Origin: DAOLOF01 sp964463605
GTDB taxonomy: Bacteria > Patescibacteriota > Microgenomatia > UBA1400 > PJMF01
NCBI GenBank assembly: GCA_964463605.1
Contig: CAYXBZ010000018.1
Location: 1 to 15,527 of the forward strand
DNA: 15,527 nucleotides
Direction of reading: 5' to 3'
The notes under the pieces are model-generated. The model was given only the letters and a program-made list of their open reading frames with translations. It had not been told where the DNA came from and searched no databases. Both the position numbers and the translations under genes were made by a program. This document shows, piece by piece, positions 1-7,294 of this stretch (its first letter is position 1; every line of letters starts with the position of its first letter).

Positions 1-801
1 AGGCTTTATATGCTGGTGGGATTTCAACTTGTTCTTTCTTCAGATCTGCTTTCAGAAAAAACGCTTAAACATCTTCATTCTTTAACAATGGACAAGTTGT
101 TGGTGGAGGATCAAATTGGCTTTTATCGACGCAAGCAGGTTATTGTGAAGGGAGCGGGAGACAATTCGGGGAAAGTGGTGTTTCGACCTCCTGTGTCGGT
201 AGAGGTTCCTTTTTTAGTTGAAGAATTTTTTGAGTGGCTCAATAGTGCTGAAGCTAAAAAAATGCATCCTATTTTTAGAGCTGCCATTACTCACTATCAG
301 TTGGTTTACATTCATCCCTTTATTGAGGGAAATGGTCGAACTGCTAGAGCGATGGCTTCGCTGATTATGTATGCCACAGATTATGACTTCAAAAGATTTT
401 TTTCTCTTGAGGAGTATTTTGATAGCGATGTTGAGAGTTACTATAGCGCCCTCCAGTCTGTGCAGCAAAATGAAAAAGCAGAAATGACTTACTGGTTGGA
501 GTATTTTTGTTATGGTTTGGCGATCGAGGTGGGCAAGGTGAGAGAAAAGGTACTCAAGCTTTCAAAAGATCTAAAGCTAAAAAAAGAGTTGGGCAGGCAA
601 GTTGCTCTGTCTGAGAGGCAAATTGTGTTGCTTGAACTGTTGCAAGATCAGGGCGAGATTTCCTCGTCAGATGCCCAAGATATGCTGCCAAATGTTTCGG
701 TGGATACTATTTTGCGAGATCTCAAAGACTTGATTGAAAAAGGAGTGGTGAAGAAGCACGGAATAACTAAGGGGGTGACCTATACTTTGGTAGAAAAATA
801 G
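1..801 (+). CDS. Fic family protein with C-terminal winged helix (5' partial)
   Basis: Fic domains usually transfer AMP from ATP to a hydroxyl side chain of a target protein. The core motif HPFIEGNGRTAR is complete (residues 102-113 counted from the ATG at base 10), with the catalytic His102 and the phosphate-binding Gly-Asn-Gly-Arg. A GFYR flap segment lies near residues 37-40. Residues 200-263 read as a winged helix-turn-helix, an arrangement common in Fic proteins with a DNA-binding-like tail. The frame is open to base 1 (Arg-Leu-Tyr before the first Met), and the usual N-terminal segment of roughly 100 residues, including any inhibitory (S/T)xxxE(G/N) helix, is missing. The ATG at base 10 is therefore probably internal and the gene begins outside the window. 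The protein target cannot be read from the sequence. The ligase gene follows after 83 bases. Confidence 0.92.
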   Translation, partial: RLYMLVGFQLVLSSDLLSEKTLKHLHSLTMDKLLVEDQIGFYRRKQVIVKGAGDNSGKVVFRPPVSVEVPFLVEEFFEWLNSAEAKKMHPIFRAAITHYQLVYIHPFIEGNGRTARAMASLIMYATDYDFKRFFSLEEYFDSDVESYYSALQSVQQNEKAEMTYWLEYFCYGLAIEVGKVREKVLKLSKDLKLKKELGRQVALSERQIVLLELLQDQGEISSSDAQDMLPNVSVDTILRDLKDLIEKGVVKKHGITKGVTYTLVEK

Positions 802-843
802 TAAAAACAGTTGTCGCGGTTAAATAGCTGCTGAGTAATTTAT

Positions 844-871
844 TTGAGGTTTGATAGGATGTGATTATGAG
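844..871 (+). promoter_or_regulatory. Possible sigma70-type promoter before the ligase gene
   Basis: A TTGAGG hexamer (844-849) and a TATGAG hexamer (866-871) are separated by 16 bases in the 83-base gap between the Fic and ligase genes. The -10 box ends 13 bases before the ligase ATG, so a transcript would have a very short leader. Matches are only partial and such pairs arise often by chance in AT-rich DNA. Confidence 0.27.
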
Positions 872-884
872 CTAGCATCGGACT

Positions 885-2729
885 ATGAATTTTTTTCAAT
901 TTTCAAACTATCTTCAACAACTTGAGCTAACCAACTCTCGTTTGGAAATGACAGCTCAATTGGCCGAGCTTTTTAATCAGATGACGCCCGATGAGATAGC
1001 GCCTGCTTGTTACTTGATGCAGGGTCAGCTAGTGCCAACCTATCAATCGCTTGAGTTTAGCATGAGCGAAAAGTTAACGATCAAGGCGCTTGCCGTGGTT
1101 GTTAAGAAAATATCCCCCGACAGCTCTTTGCCAAGCACTAATCTTTTCGATGAGGAAGATAACCTTCCTTACGAACAACGAATAATGAAAGCTTACTCTA
1201 AGTTTGGTGATTTGGGGCTTGCTGCCGAAGAGATGTTGAAAATAGGCAGGCAGGAGAAGTCGGAGAATAAAATGGAAAATGATGCAAATCACAATACTTT
1301 GAGAAATGAGGAAAACGAACCGCTTTCGATAATTGAAGTTCATCGCAGACTTACAGATATTGCTTTGGAAGAAGGGGTTGGTTCCGTTCAGAGAAAAATT
1401 GAGACTACCTCCAACTTGCTGTTATTGCTTGAGCCAACTTCAATTAAATATGTAGTGAGAATTATTTTGGGAAAGTTAAGATTGGGATTTTCGGTGATGA
1501 CGATGATCGATGCGCTGTCTTGGGCAAAGTATGGAGACAAATCCGACAGCAATAAAATTGAGGAAGCCTATCAAAAAAAAGCTGATATTGGACAACTAGC
1601 TTGCGGTTATTTAGCTTCGAGTGCCAAGCAAGATCGTGACAACTTTTTGAGTAGTTATGAGGTTGAAGTGGGAGTGCCGGTTTTGCCAGCTCTGTGTCAA
1701 CGATTAAACACCGCTCAAGAAATCATTGAAAAAATGGGTCGAGTTATGGTTGAGCCTAAGTACGATGGATTAAGAGCTCAGCTGCACCTACAACGCCAAG
1801 GTGATAAATATCTGGTTCAAGTTTTTACTCGCAGTTTGGAGGATGTGACTCATATGTTTCCCGAGCTCAAAAAGGGAGTTAAGCAAATTAATGCAGACTC
1901 ATGCATTTTTGACGCTGAAGCGATTGCTTATGATCCTCAAACCAAGCAGTTGTTGCCTTTTCAACAGACCATCACTCGTAAAAGAAAACATAAAGTAGCT
2001 TCTGAGTCAGAAAAAACTCCAATCAGATTTTATTTATTTGACTTAATGTATTTGAATGGAGAGTCGCTGGTGAATCGACCGCTTGATGTGAGAAAAAAAT
2101 TGATGAGTCAAGTAATTACTTCAAATGATACAATTTTTGAAACCGAGTACACTATCACCGACGATCCTCTGAAAGTTCATCAATATCACTATCAGCAGCT
2201 TGAAGCTGGTTTAGAAGGTGCGGTAATAAAAAAGATTGACTCGAAATATCGCTCGGGTCGCAAGGGATGGCGTTGGGTAAAGATTAAGGAAAAAGAGGGT
2301 GAGCGTGGAAAGCTAAGCGATTCTTTAGACTGTGTGGTAATGGGCTATTATTTTGGAAAAGGCAAGAGAGCAGCTTTTGGCATAGGTGCTTTTTTAGTTG
2401 GAGTTCTAGCCGAGAACGATCAGGTTAAAACTATCGCTAAAATCGGCACTGGGCTGACCGATGAGCAGTTTGCTCATCTTAAGCAAATGGCCGATAACTC
2501 TAGAGTTGAAAAGAAACCCGGTCAGTATATTGTTCCCAAGGAATTAGCTCCAGACGTCTGGGTGGCGCCTCAAATTGTGGTTGAAATTGCTGCAGATGAA
2601 CTAACCAACTCACCCCTTCATTCAGTAGGTAAGGCGCTTAGATTTCCAAGATTGGTGAAGTTTAGAACCGACAAAAAGTGGGAGCAGGCCACAACCGTTG
2701 GCGAGTTAAGCAGTATCAAGATTGCTTGA
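885..2729 (+). CDS. ATP-dependent DNA ligase
   Basis: Seals nicks in duplex DNA using ATP through a ligase-AMP intermediate. All nucleotidyltransferase motifs are visible: motif I K-Y-D-G-L-R with adenylated Lys292 (residues 292-297), FTR at 314-316, motif III FDAEAIAYD (342-350), motif IIIa FDLMYLNG (385-392), motif IV EGAVIKK (444-450), motif V WVKIK (464-468) and the C-terminal RFPR (586-589). Domain order is an N-terminal DNA-binding domain (about 1-240), adenylation domain (about 250-470) and OB-fold (about 480-610). The 614-residue length suits the archaeal/CPR replicative-type family with an N-terminal domain. A charged Asn/Glu-rich linker lies at about 122-146. The ATG at 885 is the first start in frame and has no clear Shine-Dalgarno. 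The gene converges on the glycosyltransferase at 2808. Whether it replaces or supplements an NAD-dependent LigA cannot be judged here. Confidence 0.95.
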   Translation: MNFFQFSNYLQQLELTNSRLEMTAQLAELFNQMTPDEIAPACYLMQGQLVPTYQSLEFSMSEKLTIKALAVVVKKISPDSSLPSTNLFDEEDNLPYEQRIMKAYSKFGDLGLAAEEMLKIGRQEKSENKMENDANHNTLRNEENEPLSIIEVHRRLTDIALEEGVGSVQRKIETTSNLLLLLEPTSIKYVVRIILGKLRLGFSVMTMIDALSWAKYGDKSDSNKIEEAYQKKADIGQLACGYLASSAKQDRDNFLSSYEVEVGVPVLPALCQRLNTAQEIIEKMGRVMVEPKYDGLRAQLHLQRQGDKYLVQVFTRSLEDVTHMFPELKKGVKQINADSCIFDAEAIAYDPQTKQLLPFQQTITRKRKHKVASESEKTPIRFYLFDLMYLNGESLVNRPLDVRKKLMSQVITSNDTIFETEYTITDDPLKVHQYHYQQLEAGLEGAVIKKIDSKYRSGRKGWRWVKIKEKEGERGKLSDSLDCVVMGYYFGKGKRAAFGIGAFLVGVLAENDQVKTIAKIGTGLTDEQFAHLKQMADNSRVEKKPGQYIVPKELAPDVWVAPQIVVEIAADELTNSPLHSVGKALRFPRLVKFRTDKKWEQATTVGELSSIKIA

Positions 2730-2768
2730 CGAAGTTGTTTGTTATGATTCTCGAGAGATTTTTGACAA

Positions 2769-2806
2769 AATAAAAACTACTAACACAATTTAGCTTGATT
2801 TTTATT
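2769..2806. repeat. AT-only inverted repeat between convergent genes
   Basis: AATAAAAA (2769-2776) and TTTTTATT (2799-2806) are perfect complements around a 22-base loop in the 78-base gap between the convergent ligase and GT28 genes. The position suits transcript ends, but the stem has no G-C pair, so terminator activity is doubtful. Confidence 0.25.
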
Positions 2807-2807
2807 G

Positions 2808-3899
2808 CTAGTTTGATTCTACTGCCGACACAACCAATTTTCCAAACTTTTGTTTAGCTTCTTGATTGTGCAAAGCCATTTTATCTAATGATCTTTCAAA
2901 TGCTTTGATTTGTGTTGGGTTGCTTAACAACTTAAGAATTTTTTGAGTGGCTTTTTTTGATGACTCTTCCACCCACCCAAGTTGATATCTAGTGATAACA
3001 TCAAGATTTCCATCTTCTTGACCTGGAAGGTGATGGCTTGCAAAGAAAGGAGTTTTGGTAGCAACAGTTTCGAATATAGTGTTGGGTCCAGCTTTTCCAA
3101 CTACCAAGTCTGCTGCCTGTAAATAGCGATGAATGTTTTGAGTAAATCCAAGAAGTTTGATTGAACAATTATTGAGTTTGGTATTTTTAAGCATTATCAT
3201 TATTTTGTTTTTGAGCAACTTATTGCTTCCACAGGCATACAAAATTTGTATGGGCATGTCTTGCCTAACAATTGATCTAAAGATTTTTTGATCTGCTGGA
3301 GAGCCCAGCGATCCTGACACAAACATGAGAGTGGCTTTGTTTGAAAGACCTAGAGCACTCTTTATCTCTTCTTGATGGTACTCCTTCTCAAATTTATCTT
3401 GAACAATCCAACCTAAGGGATAAATGCTGTAGTTGCTTAACTTACTGGGTACAACGCTTTGCTTGTCGAACACAATATTACGAGCATGTTTGGAAAGTTC
3501 CAGTTCCTCAACCTGAGTAACTGGATTTGCCATAAAATTAAATACAGGGCAATTACACTTCTTTTTTATTTCTCCTAAGACAGGGGTGTATTCGTAATAA
3601 TTGCTGATTACTACCTGGGGTTTAATTTTATCTAGCTGTGTGATTAAATTCTTATTTTTTAGGGTCAAACCCTCCATAATCCAGGATCTAGCGGCTTTAT
3701 TGTTGGCTACTAGTTGATAAACTTGCTTGTTCTGCTTGGGAGCAGCTCTGTAAACAATCTTATACAACTCATTAATCACACTTTCGTTTTTAATATGAGA
3801 TGTTTCAAAGCCCATCTTTCCCAAAACCTCCTTCATGGCGAGGGTGAGACTCCAATGACCAAATCCAGTAGTGAGAATAACTGCTTTTGGTTGAGGCAT
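2808..3899 (-). CDS. GT28 / MurG-like glycosyltransferase
   Basis: Predicted GT-B glycosyltransferase that moves a sugar from a nucleotide donor to a lipid or cell-envelope acceptor. The N-terminal half has the glycine-rich acceptor-side motif TTGFGHW (residues 10-16), which resembles the diacylglycerol glycosyltransferase and MurG group. The C-terminal half has VSGSLGS (194-200), which opens the donor-binding Rossmann domain, the donor-loop equivalent GKAGPNTIFE (268-277) and LPGQEDGN (291-298), as in GT28 C-terminal domains. The 363-residue length is normal for MurG or MGDG-synthase relatives. No signal peptide or strong membrane helix is seen, so a peripheral inner-face location is likely. 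It lies 76 bases downstream of the GT2 gene on the same strand, so both may act in one glycan or glycolipid pathway. Acceptor and sugar are unknown, and true MurG is less likely because the motifs differ. Confidence 0.8.
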   Translation of the reverse strand: MPQPKAVILTTGFGHWSLTLAMKEVLGKMGFETSHIKNESVINELYKIVYRAAPKQNKQVYQLVANNKAARSWIMEGLTLKNKNLITQLDKIKPQVVISNYYEYTPVLGEIKKKCNCPVFNFMANPVTQVEELELSKHARNIVFDKQSVVPSKLSNYSIYPLGWIVQDKFEKEYHQEEIKSALGLSNKATLMFVSGSLGSPADQKIFRSIVRQDMPIQILYACGSNKLLKNKIMIMLKNTKLNNCSIKLLGFTQNIHRYLQAADLVVGKAGPNTIFETVATKTPFFASHHLPGQEDGNLDVITRYQLGWVEESSKKATQKILKLLSNPTQIKAFERSLDKMALHNQEAKQKFGKLVVSAVESN

Positions 3900-3975
3900 A
3901 ATATTAATAATTTATGTGATTGATTGTATAAGCTTACACCAATTTTTCTAAGCAAATGAGGTGGGTTTGGGGACG

Positions 3976-4914
3976 TTATGACTCGTCTTGATTTAGAACA
4001 AATAACCAGATTCTTTTGGCTCTTGCCAATTGCTTTTTAGATGCTTTTAAAAGAAAAGACTCAACATTATCAATAAGCTGAGTCAAGCGCGATTCTTCGT
4101 TGTTGCGACTTGGATTTTCTGTTTCTTGATTTTGTGAGGGCTGGCGATTTGTTGGTTGGCTGCTTGTTTCTTGACTAACTTCATCGTAATAAGAACCTCC
4201 CATCATTGGATATTTGTCAAAGTTTTCAAGATTGTCGTTAAGCAGCATTCTGAGTCGGGCCTCGATTGCACTGGTGGTTATTTTTGCCAATCCTTCTTTT
4301 TCAAATCTTCGAGGAGATGTGAAATATTGTGGATCGCGAAAACAGGAAAAATTATATCCATCTTGAATTAATTTTTTTACTAGGGCGATATCTTCACAAA
4401 ACTTCTGTTTTTCACTAAAACAATACTTCTCCATTAGTTTGGCTCTAATTCCCAGCATGGCTCCAAACGCTTCTGATTTGAAGAGACTCAGTCCAAAATT
4501 GATGAGTTGAATGGCTGGCTGATGTGTAGTTTGATAGCTTTTAACATCTAGCCAACAGGTAAAAGCATTTACGTTCTGTTTTTTGTCGAGCTGATACTTA
4601 ATTCCTTGTAAAAAATGATTGGGCAAACGGTTGTCGGCATCCATGAATATTATCCACTCTCCTCTGGCTTTTTGTGATCCTAGATTGCGTTGATGACCAA
4701 CGTTTCTTTGATCGCTAGCAATGCTCTTAAGTTCGAGTTGATCTGCAAACTGAGCTGCTTTTTGAGTTGTCTTGTCGGTGGACTGGGCGTCAACGTGAAT
4801 AACCTCAAAATTCTGAAATGTTTGTTTGGTTAAATCTTCAAGTAGCTGTGGCAAGTATTGCTCTTCATTGAGTGTGGGAATAATGATTGAAATAAATGGT
4901 TTTGATTTTTTCAT
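3976..4914 (-). CDS. GT2 family glycosyltransferase with Gln/Asn/Ser-rich linker
   Basis: Predicted inverting GT-A glycosyltransferase. The fold starts with ISIIIPTLNEE (about 8-18), followed by VDAQSTDKT (41-49), the metal/nucleotide-binding MDADN (D92-A-D94) and the catalytic-base region FCEDIALVKKL (E174-D175). The SPRRFEKEG segment (200-208) is typical of this subgroup. Residues about 247-276 form a low-complexity stretch rich in Gln, Asn, Ser, Thr and Glu, probably disordered. A basic amphipathic C-terminal helix (about 277-308) follows and could bind a membrane or partner. There is no transmembrane helix, so it is probably cytosolic or peripheral. It is divergent from pth and upstream of the GT28 gene. 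The ATG at 4914 has no clear Shine-Dalgarno. The substrate cannot be assigned. Confidence 0.88.
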   Translation of the reverse strand: MKKSKPFISIIIPTLNEEQYLPQLLEDLTKQTFQNFEVIHVDAQSTDKTTQKAAQFADQLELKSIASDQRNVGHQRNLGSQKARGEWIIFMDADNRLPNHFLQGIKYQLDKKQNVNAFTCWLDVKSYQTTHQPAIQLINFGLSLFKSEAFGAMLGIRAKLMEKYCFSEKQKFCEDIALVKKLIQDGYNFSCFRDPQYFTSPRRFEKEGLAKITTSAIEARLRMLLNDNLENFDKYPMMGGSYYDEVSQETSSQPTNRQPSQNQETENPSRNNEESRLTQLIDNVESFLLKASKKQLARAKRIWLFVLNQDES

Positions 4915-4964
4915 TGAGGTTTGAGGCGTCTTTGCTTACTTTGTGCTTGAGTGATTGATAACTG

Positions 4965-4992
4965 TTGAGTTCAGGCTCTTAGCAATTATAGC
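4965..4992 (+). promoter_or_regulatory. Possible promoter of the pth operon
   Basis: TTGAGT (4965-4970) and TATAGC (4987-4992) are 16 bases apart in the 130-base divergent region between GT2 and pth. A start around base 4999 would give a leader of about 46 bases that begins at the inverted repeat at 4995-5042. The match is partial, but the position before the first gene of a co-directional run supports it. Confidence 0.35.
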
Positions 4993-4994
4993 CG

Positions 4995-5042
4995 ATGTTG
5001 ATAGAATGAATTGATCAAGCATCAACAATACTCTATCAATAT
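4995..5042 (+). repeat. Interlaced inverted repeats in front of pth
   Basis: TTGATAGA (4998-5005) and TCTATCAA (5032-5039) are perfect complements. The pairing extends outward by one G-T and two Watson-Crick pairs to 4995 and 5042. The 26-base loop holds a second perfect palindrome, TTGATCAA (5011-5018). The half-site ATCAA also recurs at 5021-5025, 5035-5039 and 5041-5045. The arrangement suits a repressor operator or a leader hairpin that would sit just before the pth ATG at 5045. No known operator was recognised. Confidence 0.5.
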
Positions 5043-5044
5043 CA

Positions 5045-5620
5045 ATGACCGAAAAAATCTTTATATTTGGATTGGGAAATCCGGGTGAGAACTACCAGAA
5101 GAGTCGACACAATGTGGGGCATCAATTTCTCGATTATTTGCAACTCAAATTGAGTCTTGAAAGCTTTTCTAATAAAAAGAAACTTCAATCTCTAGTATCA
5201 GTGAATGACGATTTAATTTTGGTTAAACCCCAAACTTATATGAATTTATCAGGAGAGGCTGTTGCAAAAACCTTAAACTATTATTTGAGTGAAGATTTAT
5301 CTACTGTTACCAACAATCGATCATTGATGAAAAATGTGTTGGTTGTTCATGATGATTTGGATCTTGAGTTGGGTAGTTTCAAGATTCAATATGCAGTTGG
5401 TCCCAAGCAACACAATGGACTATTATCTATTTATCAGCACTTAAAGACTTCTTCTTTTTGGCATGTTAGAGTGGGTATTGATAGTAGAGAAGGAGATAGA
5501 ACTATTCCTTCAGATAAATTTGTGTTACAAAATTTAACTTCAGAACAACAATTTAAGATTACTTCAGTTTTTGCCCAAATTTTCGACAAACTATCAAAAA
5601 TAAGTTCATTTGCAACTTAA
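5045..5620 (+). CDS. pth: Peptidyl-tRNA hydrolase
   Basis: Cleaves the ester bond of peptidyl-tRNA released from stalled ribosomes and so recycles tRNA in the cytosol. The N-terminal signature GLGNPGENYQKSRHNVG (residues 9-25) contains the catalytic His22 and Asn12. KPQTYMNLSGEAV (60-72) carries the conserved Met-Asn pair, VVHDDLDL (99-106) the Asp that activates the His, and HNGLLSI (122-128) the tRNA/peptide-contacting Asn. RVGI (141-144) matches the final core strand. The 191-residue length is typical. One oddity is that the usual glycine-rich GGHNG approach is replaced by VGPKQHNG. It is the first gene of a + strand run and the MFS gene starts 5 bases after its stop, so the two are likely co-transcribed. 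No Shine-Dalgarno is visible before the ATG. Confidence 0.96.
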   Translation: MTEKIFIFGLGNPGENYQKSRHNVGHQFLDYLQLKLSLESFSNKKKLQSLVSVNDDLILVKPQTYMNLSGEAVAKTLNYYLSEDLSTVTNNRSLMKNVLVVHDDLDLELGSFKIQYAVGPKQHNGLLSIYQHLKTSSFWHVRVGIDSREGDRTIPSDKFVLQNLTSEQQFKITSVFAQIFDKLSKISSFAT

Positions 5621-5625
5621 ATAAA

Positions 5626-6855
5626 ATGCCAATTTTTAATCAAATTGTTAGCTTGGTTGAGTCAAGATTAAATCGTCGTAAAAGAAATTTAGCTTGGCTG
5701 TCTTTTAGCTATGCTTTTCGACAAATTGCCGGTAATTTGAGTGTTTTTTATCTACCTTTATTTTTATTTCAAATAGCTCAAGAAGCTAGCTTTGGAAGTT
5801 TTGAGCTAACTCCAATTCAAAGAGGTCTGGTGATGATTAGCTCCTTTTATTTACTTGAGCGTTTAGTTGCAGCGATTTTAAGTATGCTTCAGGCAAAATT
5901 TTCCATCAAAGTGGGTCATGATTGGTCGATGGTAATGGGTACTATATTTTATGCCTTATTCTTGCTTTCTTTATCTTATCTTGAGAGCCACCCATGGTGG
6001 GTGATTCTAAGTGGCTTTTTAGCAGGTGTGCAGCTAGTTTTTTATTGGCCTTCATACAATACGCTAGTGGCTCGCTTCTCATTTAAAAAACATATGGGGA
6101 AAAGCTTGGGCGGCTTAGGATTTTTGCAAAATTTTTCCTCGATGATAACTCCAGCCTTGGGAGGGTTGATTATAGTGTTTTTTGGCTACAATGTACTGTT
6201 TTTCTCGGGAATTTTCTTACTGCTAATATCATTAATTGGAGTGTTTCAACTTGAACTTTCAAGAGAGAAAGATGAAGTTAACATTAATGAATACCTTGAG
6301 TGGATGCGAGAGAAGTCGTTTAAGAGACTGGCGGTGTCGCAATCGGGGAAGTACTTTTATGACATGAGCATCGTTCTTTGGCCTTTATATGTATTCTTGC
6401 TTTTGGGTGATGTTGAGAAGGTGGGTTATGTATACAGTTTTTCAATTTTTTTGGCAATGTTGGTGAGTTTATTAGCAGGCTTCATTCTTGATAAAAAAAG
6501 AAAAACAAAAAAACCTTTTTATTTTTCTGGAGGATTTTTGTCATCTTTATCGCTCATCAGAGTGCTGGTGTTGAATGTGTGGGGAGTGGTGATAGTAGAT
6601 TCTTTTTCGAGGGTAGTGGGAAACTTCCATTGGTTGTTTAATGACAAAATTATCTTTAGTCGAAGCAAAGGAAGTCAAGATTTTTCATTTTTTGTTTACA
6701 ATGCTTTCAATCGATCGGTGGCAGCTACTGTTTATTGGTTTTTGTTGTTGATCTTCTTTTTTTTGGTTCCAGTTGAGTGGACGGGATTGTTTGTGTTGGG
6801 CTCAGCCGGAGTACTACTGAGTTTGTTTGTTCAGGAGAGCAAAGATCAAGATTAG
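5626..6855 (+). CDS. MFS-type multi-pass transporter
   Basis: Predicted inner-membrane secondary transporter. The 409-residue protein has about 11-12 hydrophobic helices. The first six lie at roughly 24-50, 66-88, 98-118, 126-146, 162-182 and 187-207. A charged loop with SREKDEVNINEYLEWMREKS (about 213-232) lies between the two halves, and five or six helices follow at about 246-402. This two-bundle layout and the length fit the major facilitator superfamily. No substrate-defining motif was recognised. It starts 5 bases after pth and 28 bases before the next gene, with no clear Shine-Dalgarno, which points to one operon. Downstream neighbours include a NagZ-like hydrolase, so import of an amino-sugar or muropeptide fragment is a guess from context only. 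Confidence 0.82.
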   Translation: MPIFNQIVSLVESRLNRRKRNLAWLSFSYAFRQIAGNLSVFYLPLFLFQIAQEASFGSFELTPIQRGLVMISSFYLLERLVAAILSMLQAKFSIKVGHDWSMVMGTIFYALFLLSLSYLESHPWWVILSGFLAGVQLVFYWPSYNTLVARFSFKKHMGKSLGGLGFLQNFSSMITPALGGLIIVFFGYNVLFFSGIFLLLISLIGVFQLELSREKDEVNINEYLEWMREKSFKRLAVSQSGKYFYDMSIVLWPLYVFLLLGDVEKVGYVYSFSIFLAMLVSLLAGFILDKKRKTKKPFYFSGGFLSSLSLIRVLVLNVWGVVIVDSFSRVVGNFHWLFNDKIIFSRSKGSQDFSFFVYNAFNRSVAATVYWFLLLIFFFLVPVEWTGLFVLGSAGVLLSLFVQESKDQD

Positions 6856-6883
6856 AACAAAAAATTAAAATTAGAGCATAAGT

Positions 6884-7228
6884 ATGTCAGCAAAACAAAA
6901 GAGAAAGAAAAAAGACAAAAATAGCCAATTTCAAGCGGTGGGAGAGTTATTTAGTGGTTTTGAGATTCCAGAGAGCAAAGGTTACATTACTCAAGAATTT
7001 CAAGATTATGGATACAGACTGGCTGCCGAACTGGATGATTTAAAACACAAAAGTCTTTATATTAAGTTGGCGAAAAACGAGAATCGCGCCTTACTTGAGA
7101 CGGCAAGAAGCTTTGTGATTGATTCTCAAGCAAAAAGTAGAGGGGCTTTATTTATGTGGAAGTTGAAACAACTTAAATCGGAGAACAAAAAGGAATTGTC
7201 AAAACAAAAAGAAAATGAAACAAAATAG
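6884..7228 (+). CDS. Small basic conserved hypothetical protein
   Basis: No function is recognised. The 114-residue protein has a lysine/arginine-rich N-terminus (residues 3-12), a probable folded middle, and a Lys/Glu-rich tail (about 98-114). The middle contains YGYRLAAELDDLKHKS (about 42-57), YIKLAK (59-64) and LFMWKLKQL (89-97). There is no signal peptide or membrane helix, so it is probably cytosolic, and the charged ends suggest nucleic-acid or ribosome contact. From memory, similar short proteins with the YIKLAK and LFMWKLK segments recur in CPR genomes, but this was not checked. It sits 28 bases after the MFS gene, in the same strand run as pth. The ATG at 6884 follows the weak purine stretch TTAGAGC. 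Confidence 0.78.
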   Translation: MSAKQKRKKKDKNSQFQAVGELFSGFEIPESKGYITQEFQDYGYRLAAELDDLKHKSLYIKLAKNENRALLETARSFVIDSQAKSRGALFMWKLKQLKSENKKELSKQKENETK

Positions 7229-7237
7229 CTGCTTGCG

Positions 7238-7253
7238 TATATGAAAGCATATA
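7238..7253 (+). repeat. Short palindromic hairpin before the GH3 gene
   Basis: TATATG (7238-7243) and CATATA (7248-7253) pair around an AAAG loop in the 66-base gap before the GH3 gene. The stem is AT-rich with no clean T-run after it. It could be a minor pause site or part of a promoter region, or simply chance. Confidence 0.25.
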
Positions 7254-7294
7254 TTTATGAGATAATTTTGTAAATCATAAACGAAGAAATATTG

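Noticed and set aside
2751..2758. TCTCGAGA palindrome followed by a T-run, looking like a ligase terminator
   Set aside because: The palindrome has no loop bases and cannot form a hairpin stem long enough for termination.
5012..5039. TTGATC and TATCAA spaced 17 bases as a pth promoter
   Set aside because: The -10 box would end only a few bases before the ATG, placing the transcript start inside the gene. The upstream pair at 4965-4992 fits better.
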